Below the pieces are notes generated by a model. The model made no database searches. It worked only from the letters and a program-made list of their open reading frames with translations, and was not told the origin of the DNA. Shown here piece by piece: positions 8,786 through 18,097 of a stretch of DNA of 64,000 nucleotides. Position numbers and translations under genes: made by a program. Origin of the DNA: Patescibacteria group bacterium (GTDB taxonomy: Bacteria > Patescibacteriota > Microgenomatia > UBA1406 > GWC2-37-13). The stretch covers positions 113,178-177,177 of the forward strand of contig BPJC01000003.1 in the NCBI GenBank assembly GCA_026004415.1. The letters run 5' to 3'. How positions within the stretch are numbered: position 1 is the stretch's first letter; every line of letters begins with the position of its first letter.

Positions 8786-9988
8786 CTAAGATTTGATCAG
8801 AATTGCGAAGTTTTTTTTACCTTTTCTTATTATAATGTACTTTTTTGTTTCAAATTTAGTAATAGCATTCTGTTTTATTAGCCTATTAGCTTCTTTTTTA
8901 GAATTGGCAAGCTGTGATTTTATCAATAAGTTAGTTATGTCTATTTTTTGTTCAGTTGGGTAAGTATTAATGATTCTCTTTAAGTCGTTTTTGCTTATGC
9001 TGTCTATATCATTTAGTTTATTTTGAAATAAAGCTGAATTCAATTTTTCTATAGTATATAGAGTTTTATTGTCATATATTGTTTTAATAAGTTCTTCAGC
9101 TAGTGTTTTTTGTGCTAATCTTTTTTCCGGGTTTTTGTTGTGTTCGTTAATTATTTCTTTGAGATAGTCTATTTTTTTAAGAGAGTAATAGAAGATTAAG
9201 TTTTCTATTAAATTGTCTTTAGCATTATAGATGAATTGATAAAACTCAAAAGGAGATGTTTTTGAAGGGTCAAGCCAAATAGCTTTGCCTTTTTCTGTTT
9301 TGCCAAATTTTTTTCCTGTATCAGGATCTATTATAAGTGGTAAACTAAATGCAAATGCTTGTTTGCCAGTTTTCTTTTTGATGAACTCAACTCCTTGTAT
9401 AATGTTTCCCCATTGATCTGATCCTCCAAACTGAACTGTACAGTTTTCTTTTGAAAACAATTGATAAAAATCATAGCTTTGTAATGTTTGGTAAGTAAAT
9501 TCTGCTAATGACAGATATTGATTATTTTTTAATCTGTTTTTAATAAACTCAAGGTCGCTCATAGTGTTTATACTTATGTATTTACCTACATCTCTTAAAA
9601 ACTCAATTAGTTTTAAATTTTTAAACCAGATTTCATTGTTTATAAAGTTTGCTTCTGGTAGTAGTTTTTTAATTTGATTCGTTATGTTTTGTATATTTTG
9701 TTTAATTTCAGCTTTTGAAAGAATGGGTCTTTCCTCATTTTTTCCTGATGGATCTCCTATTAAAGCTGTGCCTCCTCCTATAATTACTATTCCTTTATGT
9801 CCAAAGTTTATAGCTCTTTTAAGTGTTATGAATTGTAATAGATGGCCTATATGTAAAGAATCTGCGGTTGGATCAACTCCGACATAAAGTTTTCTTGGTT
9901 TTTGTAAATGTTCTCTTGTTTTAGGTACAAAATCGTAAATTAAGTTTCTTTGTTCTAATTCATCGAAAAGATTTTTTTTTGTTTTCAT
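8786..9988 (-). CDS. tyrS: Tyrosyl-tRNA synthetase
   Basis: A class I synthetase with DPTADSLHIGHLLQF (HIGH motif), SAEFTYQ-type tyrosine pocket residues (YQTLQSYDFYQL, QFGGSDQWGNI) and KKFGKTEKGK as the KMSKS equivalent. A C-terminal S4 RNA-binding domain starts near residue 330. It charges tRNA-Tyr. I place the start at the ATG at 9988: TATAAT (10002-9997, minus strand) ends 8 nt upstream. An in-frame TTG at 9997 would overlap the -10 box. The gene is divergent from the P-type ATPase, with about 60 bp between starts. Confidence 0.96.
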   Translation of the reverse strand: MKTKKNLFDELEQRNLIYDFVPKTREHLQKPRKLYVGVDPTADSLHIGHLLQFITLKRAINFGHKGIVIIGGGTALIGDPSGKNEERPILSKAEIKQNIQNITNQIKKLLPEANFINNEIWFKNLKLIEFLRDVGKYISINTMSDLEFIKNRLKNNQYLSLAEFTYQTLQSYDFYQLFSKENCTVQFGGSDQWGNIIQGVEFIKKKTGKQAFAFSLPLIIDPDTGKKFGKTEKGKAIWLDPSKTSPFEFYQFIYNAKDNLIENLIFYYSLKKIDYLKEIINEHNKNPEKRLAQKTLAEELIKTIYDNKTLYTIEKLNSALFQNKLNDIDSISKNDLKRIINTYPTEQKIDITNLLIKSQLANSKKEANRLIKQNAITKFETKKYIIIRKGKKNFAILIKS

Positions 9989-9996
9989 AAAAGACA

Positions 9997-10002
9997 ATTA
10001 TA
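9997..10002 (-). promoter_or_regulatory. -10 box of tyrS (leaderless)
   Basis: A perfect TATAAT on the minus strand, 8 nt upstream of the tyrS ATG at 9988. The spacing implies a leader of 0-2 nt. Confidence 0.6.
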
Positions 10003-10038
10003 GCACAGTTGCAGAACGGTTTAAACAGATCTTTATGT

Positions 10039-10044
10039 TAGAAT
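10039..10044 (+). promoter_or_regulatory. -10 box of P-type ATPase gene
   Basis: TAGAAT ending 6 nt before the ATG at 10051. I see no convincing -35. The spacing again implies a leaderless transcript. Confidence 0.45.
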
Positions 10045-10050
10045 GTTCTT

Positions 10051-12534
10051 ATGAAGTATAAAGGATTGTCTGAATTAGAGGTTAAAAAAAATCGACAAAA
10101 ATATGGTGTTAATATTGTTTTGAAAGAAAAAAAAAGGAGTTTTTTTTCAGTTTTTTGGTCTAATTTTAATAATCTTTTCAATTATCTTTTATTGTCTGCC
10201 GCTTTAATTTCTTTTTTAATTCATGATGTTTTTGAGTCTTTGCTTATTTTAATCGTTGTTTTTGGAAATCTTTTGTTTAGCATTTTTCAGGAATTAAAAG
10301 CTGATTCTTCTTTAGAAAAATTAAATAATATGCTTGTTTTTAAGACAAAAATTATTAGAAATGGCAAATTTCATGAAGAACTGGCAGAAGATGTTGTTGT
10401 TGGTGATATTGTATATATAGAATCTGGAGATTTCATACCTGCTGATGCTGTAATTTTAGAATGTATAAACTTTCAGGTTAATGAAGCCAGTTTAACTGGA
10501 GAATCTTTACCTGTTGAAAAAAATATTGGCGACACTGTTTATTTGGGTTCTACAGTTATGAATGGATATGCATATATAAAAGTCGTAAATGTTGGTTTAA
10601 ACACTAAGTTTGGTAAAATGGCTCATAATATACAGTTAATAGATAAAAATGTATCAACTTTAGGTGTAAAGGTAAGGGATCTGTCTTATAAGTTAGGAGT
10701 TTTTGGTGTAATAATTTCCATATTAGTTTTTGTATTTTCATATCTGTTTAAAGACTTAGATTTTATAAATTCCCTTATTTATGCTGTTTCTTTAGCAGTT
10801 GCTGTAGTGCCTGAGAGTTTTCCTGTTATTTTAACTACTATTCTTTCAATTGGGGTTTTTAATATGGTTAAATCAAAGTCAATAGTTAGACGGCTTGCCA
10901 GTATTGAGAGTTTAGGTAATATGAGTTTGTTATTAACCGATAAAACAGGTACTTTAACTTATAATAAGATGAAGGTTAAATCTGTATTATCTCCAGATTG
11001 TGAAAAAATAATCAGTATTGATAAAGATAGTTTTATTGCTTTAACTATGGCTTTGTGTGAAAGCGCTAAGCTGTATCAAGAAAATGATAAATTGATTCAG
11101 ATAGGTGATACTTTAGAACTATCGTTATTAAATTTTTTGCATGAAAATAAAATATATCAGGAATCATACCTCAATGATTGGGAGATAAATGAAATAAAAC
11201 CTTTTAATTCAGAATTAAAACGCATGGAGGTTTCTGTAAAAAATCTTAGTAATCAAAAAAGCTACTGGTTGATTAAAGGATCTTTAGATAGTGTTTTATC
11301 CGTCTGTAATTATTTTCAGAGAGGAAATAGTATTTTAAATCTGACTAATAGTAAAAAAGTAAATATTTCTAAAGTTTTGGACGATAAAATGTTGGAGGGT
11401 TTTAAGATATTAGCCTTTGCCTATAGAGATAATAATAAGACGGTTTTGTTGGGTTTTTCGCTTTTATATGATCCTCCCCGGGTTGAGGTTAAATCTGTTA
11501 TCAAACAAGCAGAGCGACTTGGTTTAAAAACAGTTATGGTAACGGGTGATGCTTTAGGAACAGCTTTGTCTATAGGCAAACAAATTGGTTTATATAAAAA
11601 AGGAGATCTGGCTTTAGAGAAAAGCATGATTCCTAAAAAAGATGAAGAGTTAATAAAGATTCTGCCTAAAGTTAAAATATTTGCAAAGGTTGATCCTCTT
11701 GATAAAAAAAGACTTGTTGATCTATATAAAAAACTAGGTGAGGTCGTGGGGGTTACTGGAGATGGAGTTAATGATCTTGCGGCTATAAAATCAGCTAATG
11801 TAGGAATTGCAATGGGTAAAACCGGCACTGTGGTTGTCAAATCTGCGGCTGATCTGATAATTACAGATGATAACTATTCTACAATTATTAAAGCCGTAAA
11901 AGAAGGAAGAAAAATTGTCTGGAATATTAAACGGAGTATTAAATTTTTGGTCTCTTGTAATATTTTAGAGGTTTTTATTATCTTGTTAAGTCTTGTGTTT
12001 TTCTCATTTCAAGTTTTTACAGCAGGACAAATTTTATTTATAAACTTGGTCACAGATTCTTTGCCTGCCTTTACATTTGCCTTTTTTACGCCAATAAGCA
12101 AATTTATAAACAAAAGATATAAAAAAAGCTATCTTTTATCTTATAAAGATTTTATGGATATTGTTTCTTATTCAATTATAGGCTTGGCAGTCTTTTTTGT
12201 TTCGTTAGTTTCGTATATGACAAATGAAAGTTTTTTGAGAAGTTACGCGTTTTTATTGATTGTTATTCTTCAGTTATCAGTTTATTTATTTTTAAATGCT
12301 AATTATATTGAGTTTAGAAATATTAGGAATCTATTATGGTTTTTACTAGGTTTGTTAACTCCTTTAATTGTTCAGTTATTTGCTGTGTCTAAGATATTTT
12401 CAGTCTTTTTTAGTATTAAATCATTAGATTTATCTATTCTGATAGATTCTTTTTTTTCTTTCATTTTGTTTTTATTAGTTTTAGTACTTTATAGTAAAGT
12501 AAAATCAACTTTTAAATTAAATAAATTTGTGTAA
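10051..12534 (+). CDS. P-type cation-transporting ATPase
   Basis: An 827-residue P-type ATPase. It has the actuator loop SLTGES (about residue 150), the phosphorylation motif DKTGTLT (Asp near residue 297), MVTGD in the P domain and GVTGDGVNDLAAIKSANVGIAMG in the hinge. About ten membrane helices are arranged 2+2+6. The membrane-embedded M4 motif is VVPESFP rather than the PEGLP of Ca2+ pumps, so the transported ion is uncertain; Ca2+ or a monovalent cation is possible. Length and the C-terminal six-helix block fit the P2 group. Expressed alone from its own leaderless-type promoter. Confidence 0.92.
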   Translation: MKYKGLSELEVKKNRQKYGVNIVLKEKKRSFFSVFWSNFNNLFNYLLLSAALISFLIHDVFESLLILIVVFGNLLFSIFQELKADSSLEKLNNMLVFKTKIIRNGKFHEELAEDVVVGDIVYIESGDFIPADAVILECINFQVNEASLTGESLPVEKNIGDTVYLGSTVMNGYAYIKVVNVGLNTKFGKMAHNIQLIDKNVSTLGVKVRDLSYKLGVFGVIISILVFVFSYLFKDLDFINSLIYAVSLAVAVVPESFPVILTTILSIGVFNMVKSKSIVRRLASIESLGNMSLLLTDKTGTLTYNKMKVKSVLSPDCEKIISIDKDSFIALTMALCESAKLYQENDKLIQIGDTLELSLLNFLHENKIYQESYLNDWEINEIKPFNSELKRMEVSVKNLSNQKSYWLIKGSLDSVLSVCNYFQRGNSILNLTNSKKVNISKVLDDKMLEGFKILAFAYRDNNKTVLLGFSLLYDPPRVEVKSVIKQAERLGLKTVMVTGDALGTALSIGKQIGLYKKGDLALEKSMIPKKDEELIKILPKVKIFAKVDPLDKKRLVDLYKKLGEVVGVTGDGVNDLAAIKSANVGIAMGKTGTVVVKSAADLIITDDNYSTIIKAVKEGRKIVWNIKRSIKFLVSCNILEVFIILLSLVFFSFQVFTAGQILFINLVTDSLPAFTFAFFTPISKFINKRYKKSYLLSYKDFMDIVSYSIIGLAVFFVSLVSYMTNESFLRSYAFLLIVILQLSVYLFLNANYIEFRNIRNLLWFLLGLLTPLIVQLFAVSKIFSVFFSIKSLDLSILIDSFFSFILFLLVLVLYSKVKSTFKLNKFV

Positions 12535-12537
12535 AAT

Positions 12538-12543
12538 TAGAAT
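12538..12543 (+). promoter_or_regulatory. -10 box of leuS
   Basis: TAGAAT in the 17-bp gap after the ATPase gene, 8 nt before the leuS ATG. No clear -35 element. Confidence 0.4.
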
Positions 12544-12551
12544 AATTTAAT

Positions 12552-15188
12552 ATGACAAAAAAAATAGTTTTAAAAACAGAGGAGGATTGTAAAAGGTTTT
12601 GGCTCGAAAATCGTATATATGATTTAAGAAAGGTTCCTAGTGATAAAAATAATAAGCAGTATGTTTTAGTTATGTTTCCTTATCCTTCTGGCCAGGGACT
12701 TCATATGGGCCATACTCGCATTTATACAGGTGGAGATGTCTTGGCAAGATATTTTAGGATGAAAGGATTTGATGTCCTTAATCCAATTGGTTGGGACGCT
12801 TTTGGTTTGCCTGCAGAAAATTATGCTTTAAAGAATAAGACAACCCCTCAAAAGATTGTTCCAGAAAACATACTGAATTTTAAAAGGCAGATATTAGATC
12901 TGGGTCTTTCATATGATTGGAGTAGAGAATTTTCTACTACAGATCCTGAATATTATAGATTTACTCAGTTTTTGTTTACGATTTTTTTTAAGATGGGGCT
13001 TCTTTATAAAGATAATTTGCCTGTTTATTTTTGTCCCTATTGTAAAACCGGTTTGGCAGAGGAAGAGGTTTTGTCTGATGGCACCCATGAAAGATGTGGT
13101 GAAAAAATTACTCGAAAATTACTTCCTCAATGGTTGTTTAAAATTACAGATTATGCTGAGTCATTATTGTCTGAGTTAGACAATCTAGATTGGCCAGAAG
13201 GTATAAAAGATATGCAAAGAAATTGGATTGGCAAATCTGAGGGAGCTGAAATTAAGTTTCAGATTGATAAAAACGGTTTAGATTTAGAGTTATCGGAAAT
13301 TGTCGTGTTTACTACGCGTCCAGATACAATATATGGAGCTACTGCTTTAGTTATTGCTCCTGAACACCCATTAGTAAAAAATTTGTTAAATTCTGAAATC
13401 TCTGATCCGATAAAACAACAGATATCAGAGTATGTTAAAAAATCAAGTTCTAAACTTGATTTAAACAGAACTGATTTAAATCAAGATAAAAGCGGCATAT
13501 TTTCTGGTATTTATGCTATACATCCATTAACACAAGAATCTATTCCTATATGGATCGCGGATTATGTAATAGGTTGGTATGGTAGAGGAGCCATAATGCT
13601 AGTTCCTGCACATGATGAAAGAGATTATCAATTTGCCAAAAAGTACAATATACCTATAAAAAAAGTTATAAAACCACGAGATGATGTAAAGGGCTCTGTA
13701 GAGCCTTATACTGATTATGGTGTGCTTGAAAATTCTGGTGAGTTTGATGGGTTGAGTTCTAAATCTGCTATTGAACAGATTACTAAAAAACTTGAAGACT
13801 TAAACAAAGGATCGTTTGCTGTTGAGTACAAGCTTAGAGATTGGATTTTTTCCAGACAGAGATACTGGGGAGAGCCTATACCAATGGTATTTTGTGAAAG
13901 TTGCGCTAAAAATAAAATAGCTTGGATAGATACAGACTCTGCTAATGATGAGATTACTGCTATAACAGATAATACCAAGGTTGTTGATATTATAAACGAT
14001 CGTTGGAATAAAATAAAAAAATATCTTTATGGCTGGTTTCCTTTAAAGTTATCTGATCTTCCGTTACTTTTACCTGATGTTGATTTTTATGAGTTAACAG
14101 AGACTGGAGAATCACCTTTGGCTAATATCACGGATTGGGTTTCGGTAAGTTGTCCAAATTGTGGCAAACCTGCAAAAAGAGAGACAGATACAATGCCTAA
14201 CTGGGCAGGATCAAGCTGGTATTTTTTAGCCTTTTGTTTTTGGGACTTAATTAAGGATAAAACATTAAAGATTGATTTATTAGATTTTTGGAAAAATAAG
14301 GTAGTACCTAGATTAGAAAAATTTATGCCTGTTGATTGGTATTTGGGAGGTGCTGAACATGCTGTTTTGCATCTATTATATTCTAGGTTTTGGATGCATG
14401 CTTTGTATGAAGTTGGACTTGTTCCTGAAAAAGAACCTTTTTTGAGACTAAGAAATGTTGGTATGGTTTTAGCAGAGGATCATAAAAAGATGAGTAAGTC
14501 GAGGGGAAATGTTGTTAATCCTGATGATTTCATAAGAGAGTATAATGCAGATATTGTTCGTGTCTGTATAATGTTCATTGCTCCTTTTAGTCAGGAAGTA
14601 GCTTGGTCTAAAGATGTTATAAAAGGAGTAGGTCGTTTTATTAAAAAAATATATCAGACATATCTTGTTTATGATAATTCAGCTAACATTGTTGAAAACA
14701 ATGATAAAAAGATTTTTTTAGAGCTCCAAAGGTTAATATCTAAGGTTGATTCAGATTTGTCAGCCGTTAAATTCAATACTGCAATAGCTAGTCTTATGGA
14801 GTTTCTCAATTTGTGGACCGATTATATTGCTAAATTTAATAAAACTGGATTAAGTAGAGACAACGCTAAAAAGTATTTAAAACTATTATCTCCTTTTGCT
14901 CCTTTTATCTCTGATATTATCTGGAGTTCTATTTTGAAAGAAGAAGGTTCTATTCATACACAAAAATGGCCTGAATTGAATATGGAGGATTTGGTTGAAG
15001 AGGAATTTGATTTACCAATTCAAGTTAATGGAAAATTAAGATCGATTATTAGGATAAAAAGAAATTTAAGCAAACAAGATATTGAAAAAATAGTTTTATC
15101 TGATAATAAAATAATGAAATATATTAAAAATAGAAACTATGAACTAATATATATTCCTAATAAAATAGTTAATTTAGTTGTTAAGTGA
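12552..15188 (+). CDS. leuS: Leucyl-tRNA synthetase
   Basis: An 878-residue class Ia synthetase. It shows MFPYPSGQGLHMGHTR (HIGH motif), a zinc site CPYCKTGLAEEEV, the CP1 editing domain with TTRPDTIYGATALV, HDERDYQFA, and DHKKMSKSRGNVV (KMSKS near residue 646). It attaches leucine to tRNA-Leu and hydrolyses mischarged products. It is full length with a C-terminal anticodon-binding domain. It is followed by an M16 peptidase whose ATG lies 4 nt after the leuS stop. Confidence 0.98.
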   Translation: MTKKIVLKTEEDCKRFWLENRIYDLRKVPSDKNNKQYVLVMFPYPSGQGLHMGHTRIYTGGDVLARYFRMKGFDVLNPIGWDAFGLPAENYALKNKTTPQKIVPENILNFKRQILDLGLSYDWSREFSTTDPEYYRFTQFLFTIFFKMGLLYKDNLPVYFCPYCKTGLAEEEVLSDGTHERCGEKITRKLLPQWLFKITDYAESLLSELDNLDWPEGIKDMQRNWIGKSEGAEIKFQIDKNGLDLELSEIVVFTTRPDTIYGATALVIAPEHPLVKNLLNSEISDPIKQQISEYVKKSSSKLDLNRTDLNQDKSGIFSGIYAIHPLTQESIPIWIADYVIGWYGRGAIMLVPAHDERDYQFAKKYNIPIKKVIKPRDDVKGSVEPYTDYGVLENSGEFDGLSSKSAIEQITKKLEDLNKGSFAVEYKLRDWIFSRQRYWGEPIPMVFCESCAKNKIAWIDTDSANDEITAITDNTKVVDIINDRWNKIKKYLYGWFPLKLSDLPLLLPDVDFYELTETGESPLANITDWVSVSCPNCGKPAKRETDTMPNWAGSSWYFLAFCFWDLIKDKTLKIDLLDFWKNKVVPRLEKFMPVDWYLGGAEHAVLHLLYSRFWMHALYEVGLVPEKEPFLRLRNVGMVLAEDHKKMSKSRGNVVNPDDFIREYNADIVRVCIMFIAPFSQEVAWSKDVIKGVGRFIKKIYQTYLVYDNSANIVENNDKKIFLELQRLISKVDSDLSAVKFNTAIASLMEFLNLWTDYIAKFNKTGLSRDNAKKYLKLLSPFAPFISDIIWSSILKEEGSIHTQKWPELNMEDLVEEEFDLPIQVNGKLRSIIRIKRNLSKQDIEKIVLSDNKIMKYIKNRNYELIYIPNKIVNLVVK

Positions 15189-15192
15189 TTTT

Positions 15193-16440
15193 ATGAATTA
15201 TCAGAGATTTAAATTAAGTAATAATATAGATTCTTTAGTTATAAAAAAAAGTAGTTTACCGTCTGTAACATTTTTGGTATTAGTTAAAGCAGGATCTCGT
15301 TATGAAGATAAGGAAAAAAATGGTTTGGCTCATTTTTTAGAGCATTTGGTTTTTAAAGGAACAAAAAAATATAAAAAAGCTGGAGATATAAGTTTTTCAA
15401 TTGAAAGAACAGGCGGTTATATAAATGCTTTTACTTCGAATTCTTATACAGGTTTTTATATTAAAACCCAGTCTAATTATATAGATGAGGCTTTGGATGT
15501 TTTATCTTCATTGATTTTTGAACCATTATTTAGGAAGCAAGATGTAAATTTGGAAAAAGGTGTTGTTTGTGAAGAAATTAGAATGTATAACGATATGCCT
15601 AAATATAGAGTAAGTCATATTTTTGATCAAATACTTTTTAGATCGAGTCTTTCATACCCAATTTTAGGTAGTGTAAAAACAGTTTCTAGTTTAACATCAG
15701 AGGATTTATTTCATTTTATGGATAGATTGTATACTTCTGATTCTATTAAGATAATAATTGTTGGTAATATAGATAGCTCTATTGAAAATAAACTTGAAAA
15801 GTACTTTGGCAAACAAAAAATAAACTCAAAACAAGATATAACCTTAAAGTATGAAGAATCTTTAACTCCACGACAAACAAAAAAAATAGTTATAGACAAA
15901 GTTCAACAGGCACACCTTGTTTTTGGCTTAAAAGTTCCTTTAGAAGATGAGATAAAGGCTAAGATTTTTAGCGTTATCCTTGGTGGGGGTATGGCTTCTT
16001 GGTTGTTTCAGTATTTGAGGGAAGAGAATGGTTGGGCTTATTATGTGGGATCAGAAACAGAGTTCTTTGATGATGTCGGAGCTTTGTATGTAAAAGCAGG
16101 TGTTGTTAATTCTCATAAGGTGGTTTCTGATGTGTTAAGCTATATTCAAGATTGTTTTTATTCATTTGAGGGGAGATTGTCTGACAATGATTTAATAAGA
16201 GCTAAGGAGTATCTTAAGGGCAATATTTTACTTTCATTAGAAGATAATTTTAATCTAGCTTATTTTTTAGGTAAAAGATTTATTCTAAAGGGAAAGATTA
16301 TAACACCTGATGATATTTTAGAAGAGATTAACTCTGTTACTAAATCTGATGTTGTTGCAACTGTAAATAATTTAATATCTAAGTCTAAATTTGCTACTGC
16401 AGTTATTACTTCTGATAAATCTTTAAAATCAGATGATTAA
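15193..16440 (+). CDS. M16 family zinc peptidase
   Basis: A 415-residue peptidase of the insulinase/mitochondrial processing peptidase family. The inverted zinc motif HFLEHLVFKG (H47-x-x-E50-H51) and a distal Glu-rich segment EKGVVCEEIRMYND are present. The C-terminal M16_C domain contains AHLVFGLKVP and LREENGWAYYVGSE. Such proteins process or degrade peptides as dimers. The ATG at 15193 is preferred over the TTG at 15178, which lies inside leuS. It overlaps the prepilin peptidase gene by 8 bp, but a functional link is not established. Confidence 0.93.
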   Translation: MNYQRFKLSNNIDSLVIKKSSLPSVTFLVLVKAGSRYEDKEKNGLAHFLEHLVFKGTKKYKKAGDISFSIERTGGYINAFTSNSYTGFYIKTQSNYIDEALDVLSSLIFEPLFRKQDVNLEKGVVCEEIRMYNDMPKYRVSHIFDQILFRSSLSYPILGSVKTVSSLTSEDLFHFMDRLYTSDSIKIIIVGNIDSSIENKLEKYFGKQKINSKQDITLKYEESLTPRQTKKIVIDKVQQAHLVFGLKVPLEDEIKAKIFSVILGGGMASWLFQYLREENGWAYYVGSETEFFDDVGALYVKAGVVNSHKVVSDVLSYIQDCFYSFEGRLSDNDLIRAKEYLKGNILLSLEDNFNLAYFLGKRFILKGKIITPDDILEEINSVTKSDVVATVNNLISKSKFATAVITSDKSLKSDD

Positions 16441-17218
16441 TCTAGGTAGCTTGTTTTTTTTTGTTTTAGGACTTTCTGTTGGCTCTTTTTTGAATGTGGT
16501 CGTTGACAGATTAGCCTATGGTAGATCTGTTTTAGGTAGATCTAAATGTGATTTTTGTGGAAGAAAACTTGGTATTTTGGATTTAATCCCTGTTTTATCT
16601 TATTTTTTTTTGTTAGGTAAATGTAGATATTGCGGGAAAAGGTTGTCTTTTTATTATCCATTAGTCGAGATTACCACTGGAATTATATTTTTAGTGGCTT
16701 TTAACCTTTTTGGTGATAATTATTTTCGTTTGTTTATTTTATTTTTTATTTTTAGTTTGTTTATAGTAATATTCTTTACAGATTTAAAGTATTTTATTAT
16801 TCCTGATGAAATTCAATTTTTTCTCTTAATTTTTAGTTTTGTTTTTAAGTTTAGCTGTCAGCAGAATTGTCTTGCTTATGGATTAAATCTCTTTATAACT
16901 TCATTATTAAGTGGGTTTTTTGTTGCATTGCCTTTATTGTTTATTTTTGTAATAACAAAAGAGAAGGGGATTGGTTTTGGAGATGTTAAGCTTGGTTTTA
17001 ATTTAGGATTTTTATTTGGTGTAAAACTGGGTTTTTTAGTTTTATATATAGCTTTTATTTTAGGAGGAGTATTTAGTATTTTCTTGTTATTATTTGGTAA
17101 AAAGAAATTGAAGTCAAAAATTCCTTTTGGTCCTTTTATTGTGATCTCTAGTTTAGTTTTTATGTTATTTCCTGATTTTATTTTGTCGATTTTAAAAAGG
17201 TTTTTATTCTTTGTATAA
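16433..17218 (+). CDS. pilD: Prepilin peptidase (type IV pilin leader peptidase)
   Basis: A 261-residue polytopic membrane protein. The N-terminal domain has GSFLNVVVDRL and two zinc-binding pairs (CDFCGRK, CRYCGKR). The catalytic aspartates lie in FTDLKYFIIPDE and in GFGDVKLG (GxGD motif). It cleaves and N-methylates type IV prepilins or competence pseudopilins at the cytoplasmic face. No pilin or assembly genes are in the window. Together with comEA at 584 it suggests a DNA-uptake pilus. It overlaps the M16 gene by 8 bp. Confidence 0.95.
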   Translation: MINLGSLFFFVLGLSVGSFLNVVVDRLAYGRSVLGRSKCDFCGRKLGILDLIPVLSYFFLLGKCRYCGKRLSFYYPLVEITTGIIFLVAFNLFGDNYFRLFILFFIFSLFIVIFFTDLKYFIIPDEIQFFLLIFSFVFKFSCQQNCLAYGLNLFITSLLSGFFVALPLLFIFVITKEKGIGFGDVKLGFNLGFLFGVKLGFLVLYIAFILGGVFSIFLLLFGKKKLKSKIPFGPFIVISSLVFMLFPDFILSILKRFLFFV

Positions 17219-17278
17219 TACCAGCGTTTTATAATAACTGGGTTTCTGTGGTAAAATTAGCATAATTTTAAAAAAATT

Positions 17279-17352
17279 GCCGGAGTAGCTCAAATGGATA
17301 GAGCGTCCCCCTCCTAAGGGGAAGGTTACAGGTTCGATTCCTGTCTCCGGCG
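17279..17352 (+). tRNA. tRNA-Arg(CCT)
   Basis: Acceptor arms GCCGGAG/CTCCGGC, D arm, anticodon stem TCCCC/GGGGA around loop CTCCTAA (anticodon CCT, reads AGG), and T arm ACAGG TTCGATT CCTGT. The discriminator is G. CCA is not encoded. The sortase ATG follows after 7 nt. Confidence 0.95.
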
Positions 17353-17359
17353 CAAATAA

Positions 17360-18097
17360 ATGTTAGTTGATGTTGTTAAAAAGACCTTATCTAAAAGTCA
17401 ATATCGTCGCAAAATATTTATTAAAGGAGTTGGAAATTTCTTTATTTATTTTAGTTTAATTCTTTTTTTAAGGGTTTTTTCACGACCGATTTACTACGAA
17501 CTTTCTTACTATTGGAATAGTTATTTTAATAAAAAAACAGAGGTTATTGTTAATGAAGGTTTAAATAATATTGTTTTAGATAATTATTCCAGTAATAGAG
17601 TTGGTCAAGTAGGAAGATTAGCCGAGATTTTTCAAAATCAAGAAGTAAGGTATTTATCTCCAATAGATAAAGATTTTTCTGTGGTAATTCCTAAAATACA
17701 AGCTAATTCTAAAGTAATAGCCAATGTTAATCCAGCTAATGAATCTGAGTATAGATTAAAGTTACAAGAAGGAGTAGCTCACGCACTAGGGACTTATTTT
17801 CCGGGCGAGGGTAAAAAGATTTTTTTATTTGCGCATTCTACTGATTTTATTTGGAATGTTGGAACTTATAATGCTGTTTTTTACTTATTATACAAACTTG
17901 AAACTGATGATTTAGTATATTTAATGTATAAAAACAAACTATATAAGTATAAAGTTTATGATAAAAAGATTGTTGAAGCCAATGAGGTTCATTATTTAAC
18001 TGACGAGTCTGATGAGGAGGTTTTAGTTTTGCAAACTTGTTGGCCTCCTGGAACCACATGGAAAAGGCTTTTGTTATTTGCTAAAAGGATTAATTGA
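17360..18097 (+). CDS. Sortase
   Basis: A 245-residue transpeptidase with one N-terminal membrane helix (about residues 22-42) and a sortase beta barrel. The catalytic His lies in FLFAHSTD (H159), the Cys in VLQTCWPPGTTWKR (C227) and the Arg at about 236. Sortases cut LPXTG-like signals and link proteins covalently to the cell wall. None of the surface proteins in this window shows a C-terminal LPXTG, so its substrates are elsewhere or use another signal. The ATG is 7 nt after a tRNA-Arg, implying a common transcript. It overlaps the convergent PEGA gene by 8 bp. Confidence 0.93.
   Translation: MLVDVVKKTLSKSQYRRKIFIKGVGNFFIYFSLILFLRVFSRPIYYELSYYWNSYFNKKTEVIVNEGLNNIVLDNYSSNRVGQVGRLAEIFQNQEVRYLSPIDKDFSVVIPKIQANSKVIANVNPANESEYRLKLQEGVAHALGTYFPGEGKKIFLFAHSTDFIWNVGTYNAVFYLLYKLETDDLVYLMYKNKLYKYKVYDKKIVEANEVHYLTDESDEEVLVLQTCWPPGTTWKRLLLFAKRIN

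Noticed and set aside
11421-11840. 139-residue minus-strand ORF
   Set aside because: It lies entirely opposite the conserved P domain of the P-type ATPase, whose motifs are intact.
15178-15192. Upstream TTG start for the M16 peptidase
   Set aside because: It would lie inside leuS and add five residues outside the family; the ATG at 15193 is natural.
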